Origin: DASPWW01 sp963756745
GTDB taxonomy: Bacteria; Actinomycetota; Thermoleophilia; Solirubrobacterales; 70-9
DNA: 64,000 bases
Reading direction: 5' to 3'
Assembly: GCA_963756745.1 (NCBI GenBank)
Contig: CAVWOU010000010.1
Coordinates: forward strand, 1-64,000
Every line of letters starts with the position of its first letter. Position 1 is the first letter of the stretch. This document shows positions 8,818-18,397 of this stretch, piece after piece. A model generated the notes under the pieces. It was not told the origin of the DNA and searched no databases. It saw only the letters and a program-made list of their open reading frames with translations. The position numbers and the translations under genes were made by a program.

Positions 8818-9858
8818 TCAACCCACGCCGACCGCAAGCCGCCAGCGGAGGTCGCCATCGAGCCGACCGGCTTCCTGGAGCTCGCGAACTCGGTTGATCC
8901 GCAGGTACCGCGCGCCGGTGAACTCCTCGTAGCTGAGACCGGTGCCGGCGTATGCGTCGTGCAGCTGCTCGACGCCGCGACGCACCGTCCATCGAGGCTG
9001 GAACTCCGGCAGTACCCGTGCGATCTTCGAGCAGTCGACTCGATAGGAGCGTTTGTCCGGTCCGCCTCCGGCCGCGAACGATGCCCGCGCCCCGGGCACC
9101 ACGTTCTCGACGATCTCGGCCAGGTCCCGGATGCGGTAGTTCTCGTCGTTTGCGCCGACGTTGAAGGCCTGGTCGTGGACGAGCTCGCGGGGAGACAGGA
9201 GGACGGTGAGGAAGGCGGCGGCGATGTCCTCCACGTGCACGAGCGGGCGCCACGGCGTCCCGTCGCTCTGGATCAGCACCTCGCCGGTCGTGTGCGCGTA
9301 TCCGACAAGGTTGTTGACGACCACATCCACCCGGAGGCGCGGCGAGACCCCGTAGGCGGTGGCGTTACGCAGATAGGTCGGGCTGAACGAATCGTCGGCG
9401 AGCTTCGAGATCTCCCGCTCGGCGAGCACCTTCGAGCGTCCGTAGGGGGTCACCGGCGCAAACTCGGCGTTTTCGTCGAGCATCTCCTCGCCCGCCTTGC
9501 CGTACAGACTGCAGGAGGAGGAGAACAGGAACCGCGGGACCCCGGCCTCCCTTGCCTTCTCCGCCACTCGCACCGAGGCGAGATGATTGATGTCGTATGT
9601 CGCTTGTGGATTGAGGTTCCCGAGCGGGTCGTTGCACACGGCCGCAAGATGGATCACGGCGTCGAAGCCCACCAGGTCCTCGCTTTCGACGTCGCGCACA
9701 TCGGCGCGCAGCGACTCGATCTCGTGCTCGGCGGGGCCGAACGTGCAGGCGGCGAAGAGGTCGGAATCGAGGCCGACGACCTCGTGGCCGACCTCCTCGA
9801 GCATGGGGGCCAGCACCGAGCCGATGTAGCCGTTGTGACCGGTGATGAGTACGTGCAA
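8818..9858 (-). CDS. NAD-dependent epimerase/dehydratase (extended SDR)
   Basis: A 346-residue extended short-chain dehydrogenase acting on a nucleotide sugar. It has the Rossmann glycine motif TGHNGYIGS (6-14), DVRD after the second strand, a catalytic Ser/Tyr-x3-Lys set (SSSCSLYG, then YGRSK), and the substrate-domain motif RPLVHVEDIA. It is intact and pairs with the RmlC-like gene. The usual reaction could be 4-keto reduction or epimerisation; the sequence alone does not decide. It is divergent from the next epimerase gene, with 98 bp between the starts. Confidence 0.9.
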   Translation of the reverse strand: MHVLITGHNGYIGSVLAPMLEEVGHEVVGLDSDLFAACTFGPAEHEIESLRADVRDVESEDLVGFDAVIHLAAVCNDPLGNLNPQATYDINHLASVRVAEKAREAGVPRFLFSSSCSLYGKAGEEMLDENAEFAPVTPYGRSKVLAEREISKLADDSFSPTYLRNATAYGVSPRLRVDVVVNNLVGYAHTTGEVLIQSDGTPWRPLVHVEDIAAAFLTVLLSPRELVHDQAFNVGANDENYRIRDLAEIVENVVPGARASFAAGGGPDKRSYRVDCSKIARVLPEFQPRWTVRRGVEQLHDAYAGTGLSYEEFTGARYLRINRVRELQEAGRLDGDLRWRLAVGVG

Positions 9859-9956
9859 AGGTGCCTCCTAGCGAGCTGGAGCAGGCCACAGGCGGGCCAG
9901 CCGAGACGTGATGCCTAGATATCCAACGGCTGGCGACGGCTAAAACGTGCGCGGCG

Positions 9957-10902
9957 GTGCCGCCTATGCTCCCCAACCCCATGAACTCGCTGTCCGGACA
10001 GCGCCTGCTGGTGACAGGGGGCTCGGGCTTCATCGGTGAGCGGCTCTGCCGGCGGGCCTTGGAGCATGGGGCGATCGTGCACGCAGTCTCGCGAAGGCAA
10101 CGAACCTCGGATGGGGTGCGCTGGGAGCGTGCCGATCTGACCGACCTTGCGGCCACTCAGGACGTTCTGGAGCGCCTGCGGCCGGACGTCGTCCTCCATC
10201 TGGCCAGCGAGGTCAGCGGTGGGCGTGAGCCGGACCTCGTGCTCCCCATGCTGCAGGCGAACCTCGTAACAGCTGTCAACGTGATGCTGGGCTGTGTCGA
10301 CGCGGGCTGTAGGCGCCTGGTCCTGGCCGGCTCGATGGAGGAGCCCGATTTGGGCGATGCCCAGGCCGTCGCCCAGTCTCCCTACGCCGTCGCCAAGTGG
10401 GCCGCGCTCGCCTATGCGCGCCTCTTCCACGCCCTCTACGAGCTCCCGGTGGTTCACCTCCGCGTGTTCATGGTGTACGGGCCGGGGCAACGCGACCTCC
10501 GAAAGCTCGTGCCCTACGTGACCGTGTCTCTTCTCCGTGGCCTGGCGCCGAAGCTCACGAGCGGGGCACGAGAGGTGGACTGGATCTACGTCGACGACGT
10601 CGTTGACGCGTTCCTCAGGGCTGCGGTCGCTCCCGGCGTCGAGGGCACGTCGCTCGATATCGGGTCGGGCAAGCTCATCACCGCGCGCGCACTCGTCCTT
10701 CGCCTGCGAGATCTCGTCGGTGGCGAGGTCGAGCCGGCGTTCGGTGCGATCGCCGATCGGCAGCTCGAGCGCGTCCGCGTCGCTGAATCCGACGAGCGCC
10801 GCCGAGGCGATCGGCTGGCGGCCTCGGACGCCGCTCGACGATGGTCTCCAGCGGACGGTCGAGTTCTACCGCTCCCACCTCGACGGTCTGCCTCCCACCT
10901 GA
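9957..10902 (+). CDS. NAD-dependent epimerase/dehydratase (frameshifted near the end)
   Basis: Second extended SDR, about 315 residues. It has the motif TGGSGFIGERL, DVVLHLASEVSGG, a catalytic YAVAK, and a substrate-domain motif DWIYVDDVVDAFL. Around 10780 the frame changes; the normal family ending (PTSAAEAIGWRPRTPLDDGL) continues in another frame to the stop at 10902. The start could be GTG 9957 or ATG 9981 (MNSLSGQRLLVTGG); the latter fits the fold best. It probably works on a nucleotide sugar for the nearby glycosyltransferases and converges on the GT2-WecG gene with a 37-bp overlap. Confidence 0.85.
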
Positions 10903-12626
10903 TCGCGCGGCGAGTCTCCCAGGTGCGCACCGCGGAGCCTGTGAGCCATCGCCCAGGCGAAGAGCCTCACGGCAAACGGGATACCCAGAACGACGTACCG
11001 CCTGAACAAGCGGCGCGGCTCGTGCCAGAGGCGGTGCACCCACTCGAGACCGAGACGTTGCAGCGCAGCGGGCGCACGGGGCTGCTTCCCGGCCAGGAAG
11101 CTGAGTGATATCCCGATGCCGACGAACCACGTCTGGGGCATCTCGGACCGCAGCAAGTTAATGAGCTGCTCCTGCTTCGGAAAGCCGAGGCCGATCAGAA
11201 CCAACGCTGGCCGGGCACGGTGCAGCGCTTCCTTGATCCTCTCCAGCTCCGCCGGATCGTCCTCGAATCCATACGGGGGACAATAGGAGTCCACCCCCTG
11301 CAGCCCGGGGCACAGATCCTCGAGTCGCGCCGCGGCGGCAGCTGCCGCCCCGGGATCTCCACCCAGAAGAAACACCGACAAGCCGGCACGCGCTGCCGCC
11401 TCCGGCATGCTCAGGACGAGGTCGCTGCCGGCGACCCTCTCGGGTATCGGGCTACCCGCCAGCCGCGAGGCCCACACGAGCGGCTGGCCATCCGCGACTC
11501 GATGACTGGCGGCCATGATCAGCTCTCGGCTCTCATGGCTCGTAGTGAACTGGCGCAGGATGTCGAGATTCGGGGTGACGATCCACCCGCCTTTTCCCGC
11601 ACGGACGCCCTGCAAGAAGGTCTGGATCAGTGTTGGATGATCCAGCTTGTGCAAGGGCATGCCCATGATGGACGCCGTCTCCTGCGCCGGGGGCGGCACG
11701 GGTCCCCAAGCCGCGGGCTCGGCGCGCCGAAACGGCGGCTCGGTCCTGCCGAGCAGCACGCTCAGCGCGAGGACCGAAGCCGGCGCACTCGAGGATCGAG
11801 TGGACCCGCGGAAGCGCAGAATCACGAACCGCAGGAGATGGTGCAACAGCAGGATCGCGTGATACGCAGCGACCCCGGGGCGGCTGAAGTGCTTCTTGGC
11901 GTACTGCAGGCGCGCGTACGCCATCTGCGCCTCTCGCGGGGGATCCACTCCTGCCTTGCCGGCGTGATGGACGAATGTCACGCCGGGTTCGAGATGCGCC
12001 TCCCAGCCGACGTCCTGGATTCGCTTACAGAGGTCGGTTTCCTCCGAGAAAAGGAAGAAGCGTTCGTCGAAACCCCCGATGGCCTCGAATGCCTCTCTTC
12101 GGACCGCGAGCACCGCTCCCGTGGTCCAGTCGAACGGTCCGCCGCGCGAGTAGCGGTCGGAGTCGAGGACGCGCTCACCGACCCGCCCGCCCACGCCGGG
12201 CCACTTCTCGCTCGCCAACGCCTGCGCCAGTGCCCTGCGGAGCGACGGAAATCTGTGTAGGGAAGGCCACAGGGAGCCGTCGCTCGTCACCTGTCGGACC
12301 GCGAGAAGACCCACATCGGGCCGGTTGCGCATCGACTTCACCAACAGCTCCAGGGTTCCCTGCGCGACCTCCGTATCGGGATTCAGAAACAGCAGGAGGT
12401 CTGCTGCCGAACCGCGGGAGCCCGCGTTGTTCGCCGCGGCGAATCCCAGGTTCTGCATGTAGATCACCCGTCGCGTGGGGGTCTCGGGCAGTGGGACGGG
12501 GGATCCACCGTTCTCCACAATCGTGGCCCGATACGTGCAAGCGCCGGCCGCGCTCTCGAGCGAGTTGAGGCACGGCTCCAACCATCGCCCGTCGCGATGG
12601 GACGCTATGACCACCTCCATGTCCAC
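10866..12626 (-). CDS. fusion of GT2 glycosyltransferase and WecG/TagA glycosyltransferase
   Basis: A 586-residue bifunctional protein. The N-terminal part (about 1-260) is a GT2 enzyme with NLGFAAANNAG, LFLNPDTEV and FDERFFLFSEETDLC. A linker of about 60 residues follows. The C-terminal part (about 325-510) is a WecB/TagA/CpsF (GT26) enzyme, with IVTPNLDILRQF, VADGQPLVWASRL, VFLLGG and LVLIGLGFPKQEQ. The first domain may add a rhamnose-like sugar and the second a ManNAc-like sugar to an undecaprenyl-linked acceptor. The order is intact with no sign of frameshift. The start may be at 12620 (MEVVIASHRDG). Fusion of these two families into one chain is uncommon in my knowledge. Confidence 0.9.
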   Translation of the reverse strand: MDMEVVIASHRDGRWLEPCLNSLESAAGACTYRATIVENGGSPVPLPETPTRRVIYMQNLGFAAANNAGSRGSAADLLLFLNPDTEVAQGTLELLVKSMRNRPDVGLLAVRQVTSDGSLWPSLHRFPSLRRALAQALASEKWPGVGGRVGERVLDSDRYSRGGPFDWTTGAVLAVRREAFEAIGGFDERFFLFSEETDLCKRIQDVGWEAHLEPGVTFVHHAGKAGVDPPREAQMAYARLQYAKKHFSRPGVAAYHAILLLHHLLRFVILRFRGSTRSSSAPASVLALSVLLGRTEPPFRRAEPAAWGPVPPPAQETASIMGMPLHKLDHPTLIQTFLQGVRAGKGGWIVTPNLDILRQFTTSHESRELIMAASHRVADGQPLVWASRLAGSPIPERVAGSDLVLSMPEAAARAGLSVFLLGGDPGAAAAAAARLEDLCPGLQGVDSYCPPYGFEDDPAELERIKEALHRARPALVLIGLGFPKQEQLINLLRSEMPQTWFVGIGISLSFLAGKQPRAPAALQRLGLEWVHRLWHEPRRLFRRYVVLGIPFAVRLFAWAMAHRLRGAHLGDSPRDQVGGRPSRWER

Positions 12627-13755
12627 CGTCGTGGAATCAACGTGCGGATGCGCCCTGGCTTTCGGCTCACCGGCCCTGGAAGTAGGGCCGCCTCGAGGGC
12701 GTTTCTACTGTGTGCGCTCCTTGAGCTCTTCAGGCGATCGGCCCTTGCGGCCGGGCGACATGGTCGAAGTCAAGTCCGCGGCCGAGATACTCGCGACGCT
12801 CGACGACGAGGGCAGCCTCGACCGGATGCCGTTCATGCCGGAGATGATCCGCCACGCAGGCCGGCGCTACACGGTGAGCCGCCGCGTCGACAAGATCTGC
12901 GACACGATCGCCGCGAGCGGGAGCCGGCGCGTCCACGGGACCGTGTATCTCGACGGTCTTCGCTGCGACGGGTCGGCCCATGGCGGCTGCCAGGCCGGCT
13001 GCATGCTGTATTGGAAGGAGGCGTGGCTTCGCCGCGTGGACCCCGATTCCGACGCAGCCGAGCCCGGCGACGACGGTACGGCGGCCCTGGAGGGTGTCGC
13101 CACGGCCGCGACACGAACCATGCGCGGATCCGGAGACGACGCCGCGGAGGTCTGGCGCTGTCAGGCGACCGAGGCGCTCAACGCCACCGAGCCGCTCAAG
13201 ACCTCCAATCTGCCGCAGTACTGGCGCGAGCTCCGAAACGGCAACTTCGGCCTGCTCCGGTACATGTGGCTCCTGGTGCGGGCGTTCGTGATGGAGGTCG
13301 CGGACCGTGTCGGCATCCTCAAGCCGCTCCCGCTGTACGGCCCGGCGAGCGAGTCGCCGGCGCCGGAGCCGCTCGACCTGCGGCCCGGCGATCTCGTGCA
13401 GGTGCGGTCGCCGGCCGAGATCGAGGCCACGCTCGACGAGAACGGACTAAACCGCGGGCTGTCCTTCGATCGCGAGATGCTCCCCTACTGTGGGCGGACC
13501 CTCCGTGTCAAGGACCGGGTGCAGCGGATCGTCGACGACAGAACGGGTCGCATGCTGAAGATCGCCAAGGACTGCATCATCCTCGACGGATCTGTCTGCT
13601 CGGGTGAGTGCAGCACCGGTCGGTGGTTCTGTCCGCGCCAGATCCATGCCTACTGGCGTGAGGCATGGCTGCGCCGCGTCGAGGCATCCGAGGCTCCCGA
13701 GTCGGGCAATGGGACGGTCGCCTCATCGCCTGAGGGCTCGATGCCGCGCGTCTGA
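12607..13755 (+). CDS. Cys-rich protein with a duplicated unknown domain
   Basis: About 380 residues, not recognised. Two copies of one domain are clear, at about residues 46-145 and 255-360. Each opens LRPGD[ML]V-V-S-AEI-ATLD, continues FxxEM, GR, RV..I.D, then a Cys cluster and ends [KR]EAWLRRV. The clusters read CDGSAHGGCQAGC and CSGECSTGRWFC. The linker holds a stretch YMWLLVRAFVMEVADRVGI that could be a membrane-associated helix. No catalytic motif is obvious; the Cys could bind a metal or form disulfides. The start is uncertain because the 5' end overlaps the divergent GT2-WecG gene; a GTG near 12712 is possible. Its neighbours are polysaccharide genes. Confidence 0.7.
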   Translation: MTTSMSTVVESTCGCALAFGSPALEVGPPRGRFYCVRSLSSSGDRPLRPGDMVEVKSAAEILATLDDEGSLDRMPFMPEMIRHAGRRYTVSRRVDKICDTIAASGSRRVHGTVYLDGLRCDGSAHGGCQAGCMLYWKEAWLRRVDPDSDAAEPGDDGTAALEGVATAATRTMRGSGDDAAEVWRCQATEALNATEPLKTSNLPQYWRELRNGNFGLLRYMWLLVRAFVMEVADRVGILKPLPLYGPASESPAPEPLDLRPGDLVQVRSPAEIEATLDENGLNRGLSFDREMLPYCGRTLRVKDRVQRIVDDRTGRMLKIAKDCIILDGSVCSGECSTGRWFCPRQIHAYWREAWLRRVEASEAPESGNGTVASSPEGSMPRV

Positions 13756-14625
13756 GACGCGTGTGCGCAGGCTGCGTTTGACCTCCCTTGCCCAGAAGCG
13801 GCGAAGGGCCCGTCGGCAGCGGCGCAGCTGCGCCTCCGTCAGGTCGGCCGACACCGCCAGGGCGTAGAGCTCGCGATACAGGCGTCGCGGGGACGTCCGA
13901 AGCTGCTCTGCCCGCATGGGATCGAGGCGACGCCTGAACGCTGCTCGATCGACTCCGACCGGGTACGCGCGCGTGCGATTGGACAGCCGCCTGTCGAGAT
14001 GGAGGATCGGCCCCATGAGCGCCAGCTCGGCACTGAGAAGCCAGTCGGTCCGCTCCGAGGGGCGGAGCCGATGGGAGCGGATGAGATGCTCGCGCCGATA
14101 CACGCCGTAGATCGGGTCGTATTTCGCGTCGCCGGCGTGGAAGAACCACAGCATGCGCTCGAAGCGCCGCGCCGGATCGGGAGAGGTGGGAAACTCGCCC
14201 CGATACCCCTCGTATCTGGGGGCCGCGTCCGGGGAGTGAATCGTGAACGACGTGGTCACACCGATTGCATCCGGGCGCCTCTCGAGTGCCCGCACACACG
14301 CTGAGAGGCACGTTGGCTCGAGCCAATCGTCGGCGCTGATCCAGCGGAAAAGCGTGCCACGGGCCAGTTCGAGCACGCGTCCCATATTCTCGTGAGAGCC
14401 GATGTTGACCTCGTTGACGCTCACGGTGATGCGCCGGTCGGCACGTGCATAGCCCTCGAGCGTCTCGACGGTGCAGTCGTCCGACGCGTTGTCGCAGATG
14501 ACGAGCTCGAGGTCGGCGAAGTCCTGAGACAGGACCGATTCGATGCACCGCTTGACGGCGTGCGGCTCGTTTCGTACGGCAAGCCCGATCGAAAGCCCCG
14601 GCGTGTCCTCGCTCACCCGGGGCAT
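13723..14625 (-). CDS. GT2 family glycosyltransferase
   Basis: A 300-residue inverting glycosyltransferase of the GT-A fold. The N-terminal nucleotide-sugar region reads SIGLAVRNEPHAVKRCIESV and LVICDNASDDCTVETLEGYA, and the metal-binding DXD-like motif is SADDW near 95. The C-terminal third is Arg-rich, suggesting membrane-surface attachment. It converges on the Cys-rich gene with a 33-bp overlap. The sugar and acceptor cannot be told from the sequence. Confidence 0.9.
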   Translation of the reverse strand: MPRVSEDTPGLSIGLAVRNEPHAVKRCIESVLSQDFADLELVICDNASDDCTVETLEGYARADRRITVSVNEVNIGSHENMGRVLELARGTLFRWISADDWLEPTCLSACVRALERRPDAIGVTTSFTIHSPDAAPRYEGYRGEFPTSPDPARRFERMLWFFHAGDAKYDPIYGVYRREHLIRSHRLRPSERTDWLLSAELALMGPILHLDRRLSNRTRAYPVGVDRAAFRRRLDPMRAEQLRTSPRRLYRELYALAVSADLTEAQLRRCRRALRRFWAREVKRSLRTRVSDARHRALRR

Positions 14626-14714
14626 CTAACCACGGCGAAGCGAGAACGACCCGGTGCCGGCGGCGACATCGAGGCTGCGCACGGCTCGGCTCTGCCGGCC
14701 GCCCGGCAAGGCAG

Positions 14715-14805
14715 AAGATGAGCGCCGGGGAAGTAGGTGATGTAGTAGAGCGAGCCGTCAGGGGCGACCTTGAGGTCAACCACGCTGCCGCGTGCATCGA
14801 CGGTG
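14715..14805 (-). pseudogene. fragment of a sugar-dehydrogenase-like beta-propeller protein
   Basis: On the minus strand, about 25 residues read GSVVDLKVAPDGSLYYITYF and the following PGA. This phrase is characteristic of the last blade of PQQ-dependent glucose/sorbosone dehydrogenase-like proteins, which in actinobacteria can be joined to PA14 domains. Here it stands alone, back to back with a 5'-truncated PA14 gene on the other strand. It looks like one side of a rearrangement breakpoint. Confidence 0.5.
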
Positions 14806-15757
14806 TGCCAGTGGTTGACAAGTGGACCCACGGCAACGACGTCTACAGCGTCGACAAGGTCGTGACGAGTGGCCCACACGAGCTGCGGGTGGAGTACTTC
14901 GAGGCGAGCGGGGGTGCGCGAGCCGAGTTCTCGTACGAGTGGATCGGTGGCGTTGTGGCCGCCGACGGCGGATACGCCGCCGAGTACTTCGACAACCGCA
15001 ACCTCTCGGGCGCGCCCGTCCTCACCCGCAACGACGACGCGATCGACTTCGACTGGGGCGGTGGCACGCCCGGTGACGGCGTCCCCGCAGACGACTTCTC
15101 GGCCCGATGGACGAAGTCGGTGAACGTGGACGAGGAGGGTGCCTACAAGTTCACGGTCACCGGCGACGACGGCGTCCGCCTGTTCGTCGACGGCCAGAAG
15201 GTGCTCGACAAGTGGGTCCCCCAGAGCCGCACCACGTACACGGTCAATCATCACCTGTCCCAGGGAACGCATGAGATCGCGTTCGAGTACTTCGAGGCGG
15301 GCGGGAACGCGGTCGCCGAGCTCGACTACGAGCCGACCTCGGAGCCGGCTCCGCCACCACCGCCGCCGGCCGATCCGTTCGCCGCCGAGTACTTCGACAA
15401 CAGCGAGCTATCCGGCGATCCGGTCCTAACCCGCAACGACGACGCGATCGACTTCGACTGGGGCGAGGGCTCACCCCACGCCGTGGTTCCCTCCAACGTC
15501 TTCTCGGCGCGCTGGACGAGGACGAGACCTATGAGGCGGGCACCTATCGGTTGAGCGTGACTGGCGACGACGGAATCCGGGTGCTCGTGGACGGCACCCA
15601 GGTCATCGACGGCTGGTTCTATCAGGCGCCGACCACCTACACCGCGGATGTTCCGTTGTCGGAGGGCCAGCACACAGTGGTCGTGGAGTACTTCGAGCAC
15701 ACCGGCGGTGCGGTGGCCAAGTTCAGCCAGTCGAAGGTCGCCGACCCTCCGCAGTAA
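14718..15757 (+). CDS. PA14-domain repeat protein, 5' truncated and frameshifted
   Basis: Contains the end of one PA14 domain (IDGVPVVDKWTHG, to about residue 80) and then two further PA14 domains (GGYAAEYFDNRNLSGAP, GDDGVRLFVDGQKVLDKW; later AAEYFDNSELSGDP, GDDGIRVLVDGTQVIDGW). A proline-rich linker separates them. PA14 domains are beta-barrel carbohydrate-binding modules of secreted proteins. No signal peptide is present, because the gene seems to begin inside a domain; the upstream bases belong to an unrelated minus-strand fragment. A shift near 15530 splits the last domain. It is probably a remnant of a larger secreted protein. Confidence 0.7.
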
Positions 15758-15948
15758 TGCGAGTCGTGTCGGCTCGAACGCGATCCGGTGCGGGTCGTGC
15801 CCGATGATCCGGACGAGACGCTGGTCCCCGGCTGCACCCGGGATCAATGGACACCGGGCTCCGGCATTCTTGCCGACAGTTCAGCCGGCCCAGTTCCGTT
15901 GGATGGACGTGCCGGTATCTCAGACTAACTCCCTCACCGCGGGTTGAC

Positions 15949-17356
15949 GTGCGGGCCTTCACGTCTCGGCCCGGGTTGAGCATCGGCTGGGCACGCCATC
16001 TACCGTCGCGCTCCCACGCGGTGCCAATGCTGCAGCTGTTCGCGTTGGCCGTGATGGTGATCCCGTCGGACGTGGTGATCAGAGCGATCGGCGCCCAGGG
16101 CTATGTCGCCGCCCTGATCGGCATGTTCGCGTTCGCCGCCTTCCTGGCCGCGACCCTGCTCAGCCTCCACGATCCGCTGCGACACCGACACCCGATCAGG
16201 GGTGTGCTCTGCGTGTTCTGGCTCTCCGTCCTCGTCTCGTACATTGCGATGGACCGCAGCACACTGACCGTGTCGGAAGCGGCGGCGGCGGAGCGCCTGA
16301 TGATGCAGCTCGCAGTGATCACCGGCGTGGCGCTGGTCGCCGCAGAGTGCCTCACCTCGCTGCGCGACGTGCGCCGAGTGTTGCGGGCATTGACCTGGGG
16401 CGGTGCGTTCTGCGGCGTAGTGGCTGCACTGCAGTACTGGCTCGAGCTGGACATCACGCCGTACCTGCGTGAGCTGCCCGGGTTCTCGCTCAACTTCGAG
16501 AACCCGGCGATCGTCGACGCGGGCAGCGCTGAACCGGGTCACGGGCACCGCGATCACCGCGATCGAACTCGGAGTAGTAGCCGGGATGCTGCTGCCGCTG
16601 GCGATCTACCTCGCCATGTACGACACCGATCGGACCGCGCGGAGGCGGTGGACTCCGGTGGCGCTGATCGCGCTCGCAATCCCGACTTCAGTGTCGCGGT
16701 CGGCGGTTATCTCGGTCGTGCTCGCGCTTGCGGTGCTCGTCGTGCTGATGCCGTCGCGGCAGCGGCTCGTCGGGCTCTGCGCGGCGCCGCTCGCGGTGAC
16801 GGCAGTCTTCATGTCGGCGCCCGGCGTGATCGGCACCCTCACGAGCTTCTTCCGAGCGGGCGGCAGCGATGACTCCGTGGAGGCTCGGGTGTACGACTAC
16901 CCGGAGGTCGAGCGGCTAGTGGATCAAGCGCCGTGGTTCGGCCACGGCGGCGGGACCTACTTGCCCGAGAACCCCATTTACATCCTCGACAACCAGTACC
17001 TGAAGACCGCGATCGAGCTCGGGGTGGTCGGAGTCGTCGGGCTGGCCGCCTTCTTTCTTGTGCCGCTGATTTCCGCGCTCGTCGCCCGTCGCCGCAGCGG
17101 CGACCCCGAGCTCCGACTGCTGTGTGCGGCGTTGGCCGGCTCCGCGCTGGCCGCAGGAGCCTGCTCACTGACATTCGACTCGCTCTCGTTTCCGATGTAC
17201 ACCAACGTCTACGCCCTCGTGATCGGCTTGATCGGAGCTTGCTGGCGCCTCGCCGCGGCCGTCAGGGCGTCGTCGGAGACCCCCGCGCCCGTTGGGGACC
17301 GATCCCGAGTCCGCGAGGGCGCCATCCGCTCCCAGCGCCGAATAGCGCGCGCATGA
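15949..17356 (+). CDS. O-antigen ligase/polymerase-like membrane protein (frameshifted)
   Basis: A polytopic membrane protein of about 470 residues with 10 or more hydrophobic segments. The first part reads LFALAVMVIPSDVVIRAIGA and GMFAFAAFLAATLL; after a shift near 16525 it continues TAIELGVVAGMLLPLAIYLA. The large loop with WFGHGGGTYL followed by LDNQYLKTAIELGVVGVVGL is the hallmark of the O-antigen ligase (Wzy_C) family. It probably polymerises or ligates undecaprenyl-linked repeat units. The start is taken as GTG 15949. The following glycosyltransferase and Wzz-like genes are on the same strand and probably in the same unit. Confidence 0.83.
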
Positions 17357-17461
17357 TGCGTGTCGTGGCCAGGTTCAGTGAGTCGAAGCTCCCGCCGCGC
17401 CGGAGACCCTGGGCCGGGCAGAAGATCCACCACCCCGGACCCGTTCATTTCGGAGAGGTCA

Positions 17462-18361
17462 GTGAAGATCGCGCTCACGCAACAGCCTCTCCGCCGTCCG
17501 CTGCTCGGCTCGGTGGTGATCCCGGCGCACGATGAGGCGCCGGTCATCCGGCGCTGTCTCGACGCCCTGCTAACGGGCTTCGCGCCGGGCGAGCTCGACA
17601 TCGTCGTCGTCTGCAACGGCTGTGGCGACGACACCGCGGCGCGCGCCCGCGCGGCGGGCCCCGCGGTGCGGGTGATCGAGCTCGGCGTGGCGTCGAAGCC
17701 GGCCGCGCTGCGTGCCGGCGACGCGGCGGCGACCGCATTCCCCCGCCTTTATATAGACGCCGACGTGGTCGTGGTCGGGGCGGCGGCCCGGCTCGTGCTC
17801 GAGCGGCTCCGAGCCGGGGCCCTCGCCGCCCGGCCACCGATCCGCTACGACTCGCGCGAGGCGTCGGCGCCGGTGCGGAGCTACTACCGTGCCCGCTCGC
17901 GCGTCCCGGCCGTCCTGGGATCGCTCTGGGGAGCGGGCGTCTACGGGCTGTCCGAGGCGGGCCGCAGCCGGTTCGGCAGCTTCCCTGACGTGGTCGCCGA
18001 CGACCTCTGGGTGGACCGACTGTTCGGCCGCGGCGAGGTCGAGGTCGTCGATTGCCCGCCCGTCGTGGTCGCGGTGCCGCGCCGCAGCCGCGACCTCGTC
18101 CGGGTGCTCCGCCGCACGTACCGCAGCAAGACGGAGCCGGCCGCCGCGCCTGACCTCGACGACCGGGGGCCGGAGACGATCGGATCCACGGTGCGCGACC
18201 TCGGCAAGCTCTTTGTCGCGGGGCCGGTCCCGGCGCTCGATGCAGCGACCTACGCGTCGTTCGCCGCGGGTGCGCGGCTCGCGCTAGCCCTGGCCCCCCT
18301 CTCCGGGGGCCCGCACGCCGCCGAGACATGGGAGCGCGATGACAGCTCGAGGCTGGGCTGA
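17462..18361 (+). CDS. GT2 family glycosyltransferase
   Basis: About 300 residues, GT-A fold. Its motifs are SVVIPAHDEAPVIRRCLDAL, DIVVVCNGCGDDTA and the metal-binding pair in PRLYIDADVVV. The GTG at 17462 follows GGAGAGG and gives a family-like start, so the upstream extension is not coding. The region 180-270 holds the acceptor-site DDLWVDRLF. It is unlike the other GT2 copies here. Substrate unknown. Confidence 0.88.
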   Translation: MKIALTQQPLRRPLLGSVVIPAHDEAPVIRRCLDALLTGFAPGELDIVVVCNGCGDDTAARARAAGPAVRVIELGVASKPAALRAGDAAATAFPRLYIDADVVVVGAAARLVLERLRAGALAARPPIRYDSREASAPVRSYYRARSRVPAVLGSLWGAGVYGLSEAGRSRFGSFPDVVADDLWVDRLFGRGEVEVVDCPPVVVAVPRRSRDLVRVLRRTYRSKTEPAAAPDLDDRGPETIGSTVRDLGKLFVAGPVPALDAATYASFAAGARLALALAPLSGGPHAAETWERDDSSRLG

Positions 18362-18397
18362 CTTGATGTTCGCCAATGTCCACGCAGGAGGCTGACC

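Noticed and set aside
8770..9918. A 382-codon plus-strand frame opposite the SDR gene
   Set aside because: The minus-strand SDR has all catalytic motifs; the plus frame has none.
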